Positions 53,121-62,131 of a stretch of 64,000 nt of DNA are shown here, in pieces. How positions within the stretch are numbered: the stretch's first letter is position 1; every line of letters starts with the position of its first letter. Made by a program: the position numbers and the translations under genes. The stretch lies in NCBI RefSeq assembly GCF_003325375.1, contig NZ_CP030862.1, positions 4,839,501 through 4,903,500 on the forward strand. Direction: 5' to 3'. Below the pieces are notes generated by a model that searched no databases, had not been told where the DNA came from, and worked only from the letters and a program-made list of their open reading frames with translations. This stretch comes from Streptomyces globosus. GTDB lineage: Bacteria; Actinomycetota; Actinomycetes; Streptomycetales; Streptomycetaceae.

Positions 53121-56100
53121 TCAGCGTGCGTTGAAATACTTCGCTTCGGGGTGGTGGATGACGATCGCGTCGGTGGACTGCTCCGGGTGGAGCTGGAACT
53201 CCTCCGACAGGTGGACGCCGATCCGCTCGGGCCGGAGCAGGTCGGCGATCTTGGCGCGGTCCTCCAGGTCGGGGCAGGCGCCGTAGCCGAGGGAGAAGCG
53301 GGCGCCCCGGTACTTCAGGGCGAACATGTCCTCGACGTCGGCGGGGTCCTCGCCGCCGAAGCCGAGCTCGGCGCGGACGCGGGCGTGCCAGTACTCGGCG
53401 AGGGCCTCGGCGAGCTGGACGGAGAGGCCGTGCAGCTCCAGGTACTCGCGGTAGGAGTCCGACGCGAACAGCTTGGCGGTGGCCTCGCCGATCCTCGAGC
53501 CGACGGTGACGACCTGGAGGCCGACGACGTCGGTCTCGCCGGACTCCTCGGGGCGGAAGAAGTCCGCGAGGCACAGGCGGCGGCCGCGGCGCTGGCGCGG
53601 AAAGGTGAAGCGGGTCCGCTCGTTGCCGGCCTCGTCGAGGATGATCAGGTCGTCGCCCTTGGAGACGCACGGGAAGTAGCCGTGGACGACGGCCGCCTCC
53701 AGCAGGTTCTCGGTGTGCAGCTTCTCCAGCAGGCCGCGCAGCCGCGGCCGGCCCTCGGTCTCGACGAGCTCCTCGTAGGTGGGGCCGCCGGCGCGGGCCT
53801 GCTTCAGGCCCCACTGGCCCTTGAAGAGGGCGCCCTCGTCGAGCCAGGAGGCGTAGTCCTTCAGCGGGATGCCCTTGACGACCCGCGTGCCCCAGAACGG
53901 CGGGGTCGGGACGGGGTTGTCGGCGGAGACGTCCGAGCGGCCCCCGGGCTCCTCCGGCTCGGCGGCCTCCGGCAGCGGGGTGTCGCGCCTGGGGACGCGG
54001 CGCTGCTTGAGCTCGGGCAGGGCGGCGCCGGGGACGCCGCGCTTGACGGCGATGAGGGCGTCCATCAGGCGCAGGCCCTCGAAGGCGTCGCGGGCGTAGC
54101 GGACCTCGCCCTCGTAGATCTCGTGGAGGTCCTGTTCGACGTAGGCGCGGGTGAGGGCGGCGCCGCCGAGGATGACCGGGTAGGTGGCGGCCAGCTTGCG
54201 CTGGTTCAGCTCCTCCAGGTTCTCCTTCATGATCACGGTGGACTTGACGAGCAGGCCGGACATGCCGATGACGTCGGCGCGGTGCTCCTGCGCGGCCTCC
54301 ACGATCGCCGAAACCGGCTGCTTGATACCGATGTTGACGACGTTGTAGCCGTTGTTGGAGAGGATGATGTCGACGAGGTTCTTGCCGATGTCGTGGACGT
54401 CGCCGCGCACGGTGGCCAGGACGATGGTGCCCTTGCCCTCCGCGTCCGACTTCTCCATGTGCGGCTCCAGGTAGGCCACCGCCGTCTTCATGACCTCGGC
54501 GGACTGGAGGACGAACGGCAGCTGCATCTGGCCGGATCCGAAGAGCTCGCCGACGACCTTCATGCCCTCCAGGAGGGTGTCGTTGACGATGTCGAGGGCG
54601 GGCCGGGTCTGCAGGGCCTCGTCCAGGTCCGCCTCCAGGCCGTTCTTCTCGCCGTCGACGATGCGCTGCCGCAGGCGCTCCTCCAGGGGCAGCGCGAGGA
54701 GCTCCTCGGCGCGGCCGGCCTTGAGGGACTTGGTGTTGACGCCCTCGAAGAGGGCCATCAGCTTCTGCAGCGGGTCGTAGTCGCCCTCGCGGCGGTCGTA
54801 GATGAGGTCGAGGGCGGTGGAGACCTGCTCGTCGTCGAAGCGGGCGATGGGCAGGATCTTCGAGGCGTGGACGATCGCCGAGTCAAGGCCGGCCTTGACG
54901 CACTCGTCGAGGAAGACGGAGTTCAGCAGGACGCGGGCGGCCGGGTTGAGGCCGAAGGAGATGTTCGACAGGCCCAGGGTCGTCTGCACCTCGGGGTGGC
55001 GCCGCTTGAGCTCGCGGATGGCCTCGATGGTGGCGATGCCGTCCTTGCGGGACTCCTCCTGGCCGGTGCAGATGGTGAAGGTGAGGCAGTCGATGAGGAT
55101 GTCGGACTCGTGGATGCCCCAGTTGCCGGTGAGGTCCTCGATCAGCCGCTCGGCGATGGCGACCTTGTGTTCGACGGTGCGGGCCTGGCCCTGCTCGTCG
55201 ATGGTGAGGGCGATCAGGGCCGCGCCGTGCTCCTGGGCCAGGCGGGTGACCTTCGCGAAGCGGGAGTCGGGGCCGTCGCCGTCCTCGTAGTTGACCGAGT
55301 TGATGACGGCGCGGCCGCCGAGGGCCTCCAGGCCGGCCTGGATGACGTCGACCTCGGTGGAGTCCAGCACCACGGGCAGGGTGGAGGCGGTCGCGAAACG
55401 GGCGGCCAGCTCGCGCATGTCGGCGACGCCGTCGCGGCCGACGTAGTCCACGCACAGGTCGAGCATGTGCGCGCCCTCGCGGATCTGGTCGCGGGCCATC
55501 TCGACGCAGTCGTCCCAGCGTGCCTCCAGCATGGCCTCGCGGAACTTCTTCGACCCGTTGGCGTTGGTCCGCTCGCCGATCGCCATGTACGAGGTGTCCT
55601 GGCGGAAGGGCACGGTCTGGTACAGCGAGGAGGCGCCCGGCTCGGGGCGCGGCTCGCGGACGGCCGGGGCGAGGCCGCGGACCCGCTCGACGACCTGCCG
55701 CAGGTGCTCGGGGGTGGTGCCGCAGCAGCCGCCGACCAGGGAGAGGCCGTACTCGCGGACGAAGGTCTCCTGGGCGTCGGCGAGCTCGCCCGCCGACAGC
55801 GGGTAGTGCGCGCCGTCCTTGCCGAGGACCGGCAGGCCCGCGTTCGGCATGCAGGAGAGGGGGATGCGGGCGTTGCGGGCGAGGTAGCGCAGGTGCTCGC
55901 TCATCTCGGCCGGGCCGGTGGCGCAGTTCAGGCCGATCATGTCGATGCCGAGCGGCTCCAGGGAGGTCAGCGCGGCGCCGATCTCGGAGCCGAGCAGCAT
56001 GGTGCCGGTCGTCTCCACGGTGACGGAGCAGATGAGCGGGACGGAGACGCCGAGGGCCTCCATGGCGCGGCGGGCGCCGATGACCGAGGCCTTGGTCTGC

Positions 56101-56633
56101 AGGAGGTCCTGGGTGGTCTCGACGAGGAGGGCGTCGGAGCCGCCGGCGATCAGGCCCTCCGCGTTGGCCTGGTAGGCGTCGCGGAGGGTGGCGTACACGA
56201 TGTGGCCCAGGGTCGGCAGCTTGGTGCCGGGGCCGATGGAGCCCAGCACCCAGCGCTGCTGCCCGCTGGCGGCGGTGGCGGCGTCGGCGGCCTCGCGGGC
56301 GATGCGGGCGCCGGCCTCGGAGAGCTCGTGGATGCGCTCGGGGATGTCGTACTCGCCCAGCGCGGAGTGGTTGGCGCCGAAGGTGTTGGTCTCGACGCAG
56401 TCGACGCCGACGGCGAAGTAGGCGTCGTGGACGGAGCGCACGATGTCGGGGCGGGTGACGTTGAGGACCTCGTTGCAGCCTTCGAGCTGCTGGAAGTCCT
56501 CCAGGGAGGGCTCCTGTGCCTGGAGCATCGTTCCCATGGCCCCGTCGGCGACGACCACGCGGGTCGCGAGCGCCTCGCGGAGGGCATCGGCCCGGTTCTG
56601 GGTGTCGGCGGGCGGGTTCGGCAACGAGGCCAT
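53121..56633 (-). CDS. metH: Cobalamin-dependent methionine synthase
   Basis: A 1170-residue four-module enzyme. The homocysteine domain contains VVADGAMGTML and the zinc ligands in VGGCCGTTPEH; the methyltetrahydrofolate domain has IGERTNANGSKKFREAM; the B12 domain has VRGDVHDIGKNLVDIIL with the cobalt-ligand His; the reactivation domain includes RIGVHLSEEFQLHPEQST. It makes methionine from homocysteine. Slightly shorter than E. coli MetH (1227). ATG 56633 with AGGGAG is chosen; the frame opens 53 codons upstream. A hairpin precedes the start. Confidence 0.97.
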   Translation of the reverse strand: MASLPNPPADTQNRADALREALATRVVVADGAMGTMLQAQEPSLEDFQQLEGCNEVLNVTRPDIVRSVHDAYFAVGVDCVETNTFGANHSALGEYDIPERIHELSEAGARIAREAADAATAASGQQRWVLGSIGPGTKLPTLGHIVYATLRDAYQANAEGLIAGGSDALLVETTQDLLQTKASVIGARRAMEALGVSVPLICSVTVETTGTMLLGSEIGAALTSLEPLGIDMIGLNCATGPAEMSEHLRYLARNARIPLSCMPNAGLPVLGKDGAHYPLSAGELADAQETFVREYGLSLVGGCCGTTPEHLRQVVERVRGLAPAVREPRPEPGASSLYQTVPFRQDTSYMAIGERTNANGSKKFREAMLEARWDDCVEMARDQIREGAHMLDLCVDYVGRDGVADMRELAARFATASTLPVVLDSTEVDVIQAGLEALGGRAVINSVNYEDGDGPDSRFAKVTRLAQEHGAALIALTIDEQGQARTVEHKVAIAERLIEDLTGNWGIHESDILIDCLTFTICTGQEESRKDGIATIEAIRELKRRHPEVQTTLGLSNISFGLNPAARVLLNSVFLDECVKAGLDSAIVHASKILPIARFDDEQVSTALDLIYDRREGDYDPLQKLMALFEGVNTKSLKAGRAEELLALPLEERLRQRIVDGEKNGLEADLDEALQTRPALDIVNDTLLEGMKVVGELFGSGQMQLPFVLQSAEVMKTAVAYLEPHMEKSDAEGKGTIVLATVRGDVHDIGKNLVDIILSNNGYNVVNIGIKQPVSAIVEAAQEHRADVIGMSGLLVKSTVIMKENLEELNQRKLAATYPVILGGAALTRAYVEQDLHEIYEGEVRYARDAFEGLRLMDALIAVKRGVPGAALPELKQRRVPRRDTPLPEAAEPEEPGGRSDVSADNPVPTPPFWGTRVVKGIPLKDYASWLDEGALFKGQWGLKQARAGGPTYEELVETEGRPRLRGLLEKLHTENLLEAAVVHGYFPCVSKGDDLIILDEAGNERTRFTFPRQRRGRRLCLADFFRPEESGETDVVGLQVVTVGSRIGEATAKLFASDSYREYLELHGLSVQLAEALAEYWHARVRAELGFGGEDPADVEDMFALKYRGARFSLGYGACPDLEDRAKIADLLRPERIGVHLSEEFQLHPEQSTDAIVIHHPEAKYFNAR

Positions 56634-56667
56634 GGAGAGCTCCCTGGGATGCGACGGCTGTCGGCTT

Positions 56668-56693
56668 TGCACCCTTGCCGTTCCAAGGGTGCA
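56668..56693 (-). promoter_or_regulatory. Perfect hairpin in the metH leader
   Basis: TGCACCCTTG pairs with CAAGGGTGCA over a 6-nt loop (10-bp stem), 34 bp upstream of the metH start. No U-run follows in the metH sense. A B12-box or standard cobalamin riboswitch core was looked for in 56634-56860 and not recognised. It may be a protein site or translation-control element. Confidence 0.5.
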
Positions 56694-56843
56694 CGCGGTC
56701 AGGGTAACCGCGCGGCGGGAGCCCCGGTGCGGGTGTCCCACGTGGCGGACTGCATGCTGTCCGCGGGGGTCGGCGGGGCGGGTCCAGGACACCTTGCGGC
56801 TTGAACACGTCGCCTGACCATGCGCAAGGTCGGCATGAGCCGA

Positions 56844-56864
56844 TAGTGTTCAGCATTGTCGAAC
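56844..56864 (+). promoter_or_regulatory. gylR promoter and candidate GylR operator
   Basis: TAGTGT (56844-56849) fits the Streptomyces -10. It overlaps GTTC-AGCATTGTC-GAAC (56848-56864), a dyad whose part GCATTGTCGAAC is found again before glpF. GylR of S. coelicolor represses both its own gene and the glycerol operon. Confidence 0.6.
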
Positions 56865-56886
56865 TACGTCAGCAGGAGGCTGCGCC

Positions 56887-57654
56887 ATGGCACGGAACAT
56901 CCAGTCGCTCGAACGAGCCGCTGCGATGCTGCGGCTCCTGGCGGGAGGCGAGCGCCGCCTGGGCCTGTCGGACATCGCCTCCTCGCTGGACCTGGCCAAG
57001 GGCACGGCGCACGGGATCCTGCGCACCCTGCAGGCCGAGGGCTTCGTCGAGCAGGACGCCGCCTCGGGCCGCTACCAGCTGGGCGCGGAGCTGCTCCGGC
57101 TCGGCAACAGCTACCTGGACGTGCACGAGCTGCGGGCGCGGGCGCTGGTGTGGACCGACGACCTGGCCCGGGCGAGCGGCGAGAGCGTCTACGTGGGCGT
57201 GCTGCACAAGAGCGGGGTGCTGATCATGCACCACGTGTTCCGCCCGGACGACAGCCGTCAAGTGCTGGAGGTGGGCGCCATGCAGCCGCTGCACTCGACC
57301 GCCCTGGGCAAGGTGCTCTCCGCGTACGACCCGGTCGCGCACACCGAGGCCGTCGAGGCGGAGCGGGAGGCGTTCACGCCCCGCACGGTCACGGACGCGG
57401 CCGGCTTCGAGGAGGTCCTCGACCTGACCCGGGCGCGCGGCTGGGCGGCCGACGTGGAGGAGACCTGGGAGGGCATCGCCTCCGTGGCGGCGCCCATCCA
57501 CGACCGGCGCCGGATGCCGGTGGGCGCGGTGGCGGTCGCCGGCGCGGTGGAGCGGGTGTGCGGCGAGGGCGGCGAGCCCCGGGCCGCGCTGGTGGCGTCC
57601 GTACGGGACTGCGCGCGGGCCGTTTCGCGCGACCTCGGCGCGGGCCGCTTCTAG
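56887..57654 (+). CDS. gylR: IclR-family glycerol operon repressor GylR
   Basis: A 255-residue IclR-type repressor. The winged helix-turn-helix is RLGLSDIASSLDLAKGTAHGILRTLQAEGFVEQD (about residues 25-58), followed by the effector-binding domain with LHSTALGKVLSAYDP. It is located directly upstream of glpF-glpK-glpD, as in the gyl regulon of S. coelicolor, where glycerol or glycerol-3-phosphate relieves repression. ATG 56887 follows AGGAGG. The gene is divergent from metH. Confidence 0.96.
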   Translation: MARNIQSLERAAAMLRLLAGGERRLGLSDIASSLDLAKGTAHGILRTLQAEGFVEQDAASGRYQLGAELLRLGNSYLDVHELRARALVWTDDLARASGESVYVGVLHKSGVLIMHHVFRPDDSRQVLEVGAMQPLHSTALGKVLSAYDPVAHTEAVEAEREAFTPRTVTDAAGFEEVLDLTRARGWAADVEETWEGIASVAAPIHDRRRMPVGAVAVAGAVERVCGEGGEPRAALVASVRDCARAVSRDLGAGRF

Positions 57655-57820
57655 CCGCCCCCCGACCCTTTTCAGGCCACTTCGTGGCCGCTTTCTGCCC
57701 TCTTTTCGCCATATTCCGGCCGAAGAGTGGCTTGATGTGGTCGATCCCACGGCGCGGTAACGATCCGGCATTTGGCCTGGCCAACCCTTGACGCGTTCTT
57801 CACCCGGGCGGAAAACTGCC

Positions 57821-57869
57821 GTTCATCGGTCGGCATTGTCGAACACCTACCGGCAATACGCGCTAGGGT
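57821..57869 (+). promoter_or_regulatory. Glycerol operon promoter with candidate GylR operator
   Basis: GCATTGTCGAAC (57833-57844) repeats the gylR site; GTTC at 57821 may be a second half. TAGGGT (57864-57869) is a good -10, 101 bp upstream of glpF. TTGACG at 57788-57793 could belong to a second promoter. The 316-bp interval 57655-57970 holds no gene. Confidence 0.6.
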
Positions 57870-57970
57870 GTGGGCAAGGCCAAGGACCGGTGAAGCACTC
57901 ACCGAGTGCGCGGACGACGGGCGGGACCCCGTGTCCGCCCACCCCTGGACGCAAGACAAAGGAGTCGCGG

Positions 57971-58753
57971 GTGCCCAGCTCCGACATCTTCCTCGGCGAG
58001 ACCATCGGTACCGCCCTGCTCACCCTGCTCGGCGGTGGTGTCTGCGCCGCCGTCACGCTCAAGAGCTCCAAGGCCCGTAACGCAGGCTGGCTGTCGATCA
58101 CCTTCGGCTGGGGTTTCGCCGTACTGATCGCCGCCTACGTCTCCGCGCCCCTCTCCGGCGCGCACCTGAACCCGGCGGTCACCGTCGGCCTGGCCGTCAA
58201 GAACGGCGAGTGGGGCGACGTCCCCGTCTACTTCGCGGGACAGCTCCTCGGCGCGATGCTCGGCGCCGTCCTGATGTGGATCACCTACTACGGCCAGTTC
58301 CGCGCCCACCTCGCGGACCCCGAGCACATCCGCGACGCCAAGCTCGGCCCCGAGGACCCCCACCCGCACGACCAGGCGGGCCCCGTCCTCGGCGTCTTCT
58401 CCACCGGTCCCGAGATCCGCAACGTGGTGCAGAACCTCACCACCGAGATCATCGGCACCGCCGTCCTCGTCCTGGCGATCCTCACCCAGGGCCTCCAGGA
58501 CGACGGCAAGGGCCTCGGTGTCATAGGCGTCCTGATCACGTCCTTCGTCGTCGTCGGCATCGGCCTCTCCCTCGGCGGCCCCACCGGCTACGCCATCAAC
58601 CCGGTCCGCGACCTCGGACCCCGCATCGTCCACGCCCTGCTGCCGCTCCCCAACAAGGGCGGCTCCGACTGGGGCTACTCCTGGATCCCGGTGGTCGGCC
58701 CGCTCGTCGGCGCCGTGCTCGCCGGCGGTCTCTACAACATCGCGTTCGCCTGA
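57971..58753 (+). CDS. glpF: Glycerol uptake facilitator (aquaglyceroporin)
   Basis: A 260-residue MIP-family channel with six helices. Both pore loops are seen: SGAHLNPAVTVG and TGYAINPVRDLGPR; the Asp after the second NPx is the glycerol-channel mark. An insertion of about 30 residues (ADPEHIRDAKLGPEDPHPHD) between helices 3 and 4 is typical of this group. GTG 57971 follows GGAG. It is the first gene of the glp operon and 80 bp before glpK. Confidence 0.96.
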   Translation: MPSSDIFLGETIGTALLTLLGGGVCAAVTLKSSKARNAGWLSITFGWGFAVLIAAYVSAPLSGAHLNPAVTVGLAVKNGEWGDVPVYFAGQLLGAMLGAVLMWITYYGQFRAHLADPEHIRDAKLGPEDPHPHDQAGPVLGVFSTGPEIRNVVQNLTTEIIGTAVLVLAILTQGLQDDGKGLGVIGVLITSFVVVGIGLSLGGPTGYAINPVRDLGPRIVHALLPLPNKGGSDWGYSWIPVVGPLVGAVLAGGLYNIAFA

Positions 58754-58832
58754 TCGCCACGGCCCCGCGCTCGTAGGATCCGCACCGCCCCACTGAATCC
58801 GCACTCCTCACGACCTGCCAGGAGCAGCCACC

Positions 58833-60359
58833 ATGACCAGCAGCACCGGCCCCTTCATCGCAGCGATCGACCAGGGCACCACCTCCTCCCGCTGCATCGT
58901 CTTCGACCGCGACGGCCGCATCGTCGCCGTCGACCAGAAGGAGCACGAGCAGATCTTCCCCAAGCCCGGCTGGGTGGAGCACGACGCCACCGAGATCTGG
59001 GCCAACGTCCAGGAGGTCGTCGCCGGCGCCATCGCCAAGGCGGAGATCACCTCCGCCGACGTCAAGGCGATCGGCATCACCAACCAGCGCGAGACCACCG
59101 TCCTGTGGGACAAGAACACCGGCGAGCCGGTGCACAACGCGCTCGTCTGGCAGGACACCCGCACCGACGCCCTCTGCAAGGAGCTCGGCCGCAACGTCGG
59201 CCAGGACCGCTTCCGCCGCGAGACGGGCCTCCCGCTCGCCTCGTACTTCGCGGGCCCGAAGGTCCGCTGGCTCCTCGACAACGTCGAGGGACTGCGCGAG
59301 CGCGCCGAGGCCGGCGACATCCTCTTCGGCACCATGGACTCCTGGGTCATCTGGAACCTGACCGGCGGCACGCAGGGCGGCGTCCACGTCACCGACGTGA
59401 CCAACGCGTCCCGCACCATGCTGATGAACCTGCACACGCTCGCCTGGGACGAGCGCATCGCGGAGTCCATGGACGTCCCGCTCGCGGTCCTCCCCGAGAT
59501 CCGCTCCTCCGCCGAGGTCTACGGCCACGTCAAGGAGGGCGTCCTCGCGGGCGTGCCCGTGGCCTCCGCGCTCGGCGACCAGCAGGCCGCCCTGTTCGGC
59601 CAGACCTGCTTCTCCGAGGGCGAGGCCAAGTCCACCTACGGCACCGGCACGTTCATGCTGATGAACACCGGCGACAAGATCATCAACTCCTACAGCGGCC
59701 TGCTGACCACCGTCGGCTACCAGATCGGCGACCAGAAGCCGGTCTACGCCCTGGAGGGCTCCATCGCCGTCACCGGCTCGCTCGTCCAGTGGATGCGCGA
59801 CCAGATGGGCCTGATCAAGTCCGCGGCCGAGATCGAGACGCTGGCCTCCTCCGTCGAGGACAACGGCGGCGCCTACTTCGTCCCCGCCTTCTCCGGCCTG
59901 TTCGCCCCCTACTGGCGCGCCGACGCCCGCGGCGTCATCGCTGGCCTGACCCGGTACGTCACCAAGGCGCACATCGCCCGCGCCGTCCTGGAGGCCACCG
60001 CCTGGCAGACCCGCGAGATCACCGACGCCATGACCAAGGACTCCGGCGTCGAACTGGCCGCCCTGAAGGTCGACGGCGGCATGACCTCCAACAACCTGCT
60101 GATGCAGACGCTCTCCGACTTCCTGGACGCCCCCGTGGTCCGTCCGATGGTCGCCGAGACCACCTGCCTCGGCGCCGCCTACGCCGCCGGCCTGGCCGTC
60201 GGCTTCTGGCCCGACACCGACGCCCTGCGCGCCAACTGGCGCCGCGCGGCCGAGTGGACCCCGCGGATGCCCGCCGAGCAGCGGGACCGCGAGTACAAGA
60301 ACTGGCTCAAGGCCGTCGAGCGGTCCATGGGCTGGATCGACGAGGAAAACGCCGGCTGA
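58833..60359 (+). CDS. glpK: Glycerol kinase
   Basis: A 508-residue FGGY-family kinase making glycerol-3-phosphate. AAIDQGTTSSRCIVFD binds phosphate, and the FGGY signatures are around FGTMDSWVIWNLTGG and KVDGGMTSNNLLMQTLSDFLDAPVVRP. ATG 58833 follows CAGGAGC. Lies between glpF and glpD. Confidence 0.98.
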   Translation: MTSSTGPFIAAIDQGTTSSRCIVFDRDGRIVAVDQKEHEQIFPKPGWVEHDATEIWANVQEVVAGAIAKAEITSADVKAIGITNQRETTVLWDKNTGEPVHNALVWQDTRTDALCKELGRNVGQDRFRRETGLPLASYFAGPKVRWLLDNVEGLRERAEAGDILFGTMDSWVIWNLTGGTQGGVHVTDVTNASRTMLMNLHTLAWDERIAESMDVPLAVLPEIRSSAEVYGHVKEGVLAGVPVASALGDQQAALFGQTCFSEGEAKSTYGTGTFMLMNTGDKIINSYSGLLTTVGYQIGDQKPVYALEGSIAVTGSLVQWMRDQMGLIKSAAEIETLASSVEDNGGAYFVPAFSGLFAPYWRADARGVIAGLTRYVTKAHIARAVLEATAWQTREITDAMTKDSGVELAALKVDGGMTSNNLLMQTLSDFLDAPVVRPMVAETTCLGAAYAAGLAVGFWPDTDALRANWRRAAEWTPRMPAEQRDREYKNWLKAVERSMGWIDEENAG

Positions 60360-60397
60360 CCGCACCAGCCGACGAACCGATGAGGAGCTGAAGAGAC

Positions 60398-62005
60398 ATG
60401 AGCACCCTGCAGAGCGTCCCCGCCCTGGGAACGCACCCGACCGCCGGCTCGAACCCGGGCCGCGCCGAGACCCGTGAGCAGCTGGCCAAGGCCACGTACG
60501 ACCTGCTGGTCATCGGCGGTGGAATCCTGGGCACCTCGGTGGCCTGGCACGCCGCGCAGTCGGGCCTGCGGGTCGCCATGGTGGACGCCGGCGACTTCGC
60601 CGGCGCCACCTCCTCCGCCTCCTCCAAGCTCGTCCACGGCGGCCTGCGCTACCTGCAGACCGGCGCGGTCAAGCTGGTGGCCGAGAACCACCACGAGCGG
60701 CGGGTGCTGGCCAAGGACGTGGCCCCGCACCTGGTCAACCCGCTCACCTTCTACCTGCCGGTCTACAAGGGCGGCCCGGTGGGTGCGGCCAAGCTGGGCG
60801 CGGGCGTCTTCGCCTACTCCGCCCTCTCGGCCTTCGGCGACGGCATGGGCAAGGTCATATCCCCCGCCCGTGCCGTCGCCGACAACCCCGGCCTGAAGAC
60901 CGACAACCTCAAGGCCGTCGCGGTCTACTACGACCACCAGATGAACGACTCCCGCGTCGCCGTCATGACGGTCCGCGCGGCCGTCGAGTCCGGCGCGGTC
61001 GTCCTCAACCACGCCGAGGTCACCGGCCTGCGCACGACGCGCGGCCGGGTCTCCGGCGCCGAGCTCAAGGACCGCCTCGACGGCACCGACTTCGGCATCG
61101 ACGCCCGCGTCGTGCTCAACGCCACCGGCCCGTGGGTGGACCACCTGCGGCGCATGGAAGACAAGCACGCGCTGCCGTCGATCCGCCTGTCCAAGGGCGC
61201 GCACATCGTCATGAAGCGCAAGTCGCCGTGGAAGGCCGCCATGGCCACCCCGATCGACAAGTACCGCATCACCTTCGCCCTGCCGTGGGAGGACCAGCTG
61301 CTGCTGGGCACCACCGACGAGGTGTACGAAGGCGACCCGGCCGACGTCCGCGCCACCGAGAAGGACATCCAGCAGATCCTGGACGAGGCCGCCTTCTCCG
61401 TGAAGGACGCCGACCTCGACCGCTCCCTGATGACGTACGCGTTCGCCGGCCTGCGCGTCCTGCCCGGCGGCCCCGGCGGCGTCGAGAAGGCCAAGCGCGA
61501 GACCGTCGTCTCCGAGGGCGCGGGCGGCATGCTGTCCGTGGCCGGCGGCAAGTGGACCACGTACCGCCACATCGGCCGCGTCGTCATGGACAAGCTGGCC
61601 AAGCTGCCCGGCAGCCCGCTCACCGACGACATGGAGCCCGTCAAGTCGCTGGTCCGCCGGGTCCCGCTGCCCGGCGTCGCCAACCCGAACGCCGTCGCCC
61701 ACCGCCTGCTCGTCGACCGCGAGCCCGGCGCCCGCATGGACCCGCTGACCGCCCGCCACCTGGCCTCCCACTACGGCTCCCTTGCCTTCGACGTGGCCCG
61801 CCTCGCCAACGAGGACCCGGCCCTCGCCGAGCGCATCCACCCGGACGGCCCGGAGATCTGGGCGCAGGTCGCCTACGCCCGCGACTTCGAATGGGCCGAG
61901 ACCGCCGACGACGTGCTGCGCCGCCGCACCACGGTGACCATCCGCGGCCTCGACAGCGCCGAGGTCCGCGGCCGCGTCGAGGACATGCTGGGCCGCAAGG
62001 CATAG
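60398..62005 (+). CDS. glpD: Aerobic glycerol-3-phosphate dehydrogenase
   Basis: A 535-residue FAD enzyme passing electrons from glycerol-3-phosphate to quinone at the membrane. The dinucleotide fold is LLVIGGGILGTSVAWHAAQSG; SASSKLVHGGLRYLQTG is the family signature, and GGKWTTYR lies in the C-terminal part of the FAD domain. ATG 60398 is 38 bp after glpK with GAGGAG at good distance. The operon ends in a terminator 20 bp downstream. Confidence 0.98.
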   Translation: MSTLQSVPALGTHPTAGSNPGRAETREQLAKATYDLLVIGGGILGTSVAWHAAQSGLRVAMVDAGDFAGATSSASSKLVHGGLRYLQTGAVKLVAENHHERRVLAKDVAPHLVNPLTFYLPVYKGGPVGAAKLGAGVFAYSALSAFGDGMGKVISPARAVADNPGLKTDNLKAVAVYYDHQMNDSRVAVMTVRAAVESGAVVLNHAEVTGLRTTRGRVSGAELKDRLDGTDFGIDARVVLNATGPWVDHLRRMEDKHALPSIRLSKGAHIVMKRKSPWKAAMATPIDKYRITFALPWEDQLLLGTTDEVYEGDPADVRATEKDIQQILDEAAFSVKDADLDRSLMTYAFAGLRVLPGGPGGVEKAKRETVVSEGAGGMLSVAGGKWTTYRHIGRVVMDKLAKLPGSPLTDDMEPVKSLVRRVPLPGVANPNAVAHRLLVDREPGARMDPLTARHLASHYGSLAFDVARLANEDPALAERIHPDGPEIWAQVAYARDFEWAETADDVLRRRTTVTIRGLDSAEVRGRVEDMLGRKA

Positions 62006-62024
62006 CCTCCCGCGCAGTGGGGAA

Positions 62025-62054
62025 GAGGGGCGGTTCCGAGGGGAACCGCCCCTC
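62025..62054 (+). terminator. Terminator of the glycerol operon
   Basis: A 13-bp perfect stem (GAGGGGCGGTTCC and complement) with a GAGG loop right after glpD. Confidence 0.75.
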
Positions 62055-62131
62055 CGTCGTGGGCTGTGGCAGCCGTCCCCGCAAGCCTTAGGCTGACCCA
62101 CGTAGGCAAGGAACTTCGGAAGGAGACCTGG

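Noticed and set aside
53151..56804. Long plus-strand open frame (about 1200 codons) opposite metH
   Set aside because: It mirrors metH, is made of low-complexity Gly/Asp/Val/Leu sequence and has no domain; such shadows are expected where third positions are almost all G or C.
56634..56860. Cobalamin riboswitch before metH
   Set aside because: No B12-box or conserved core could be recognised; only a simple hairpin is seen.
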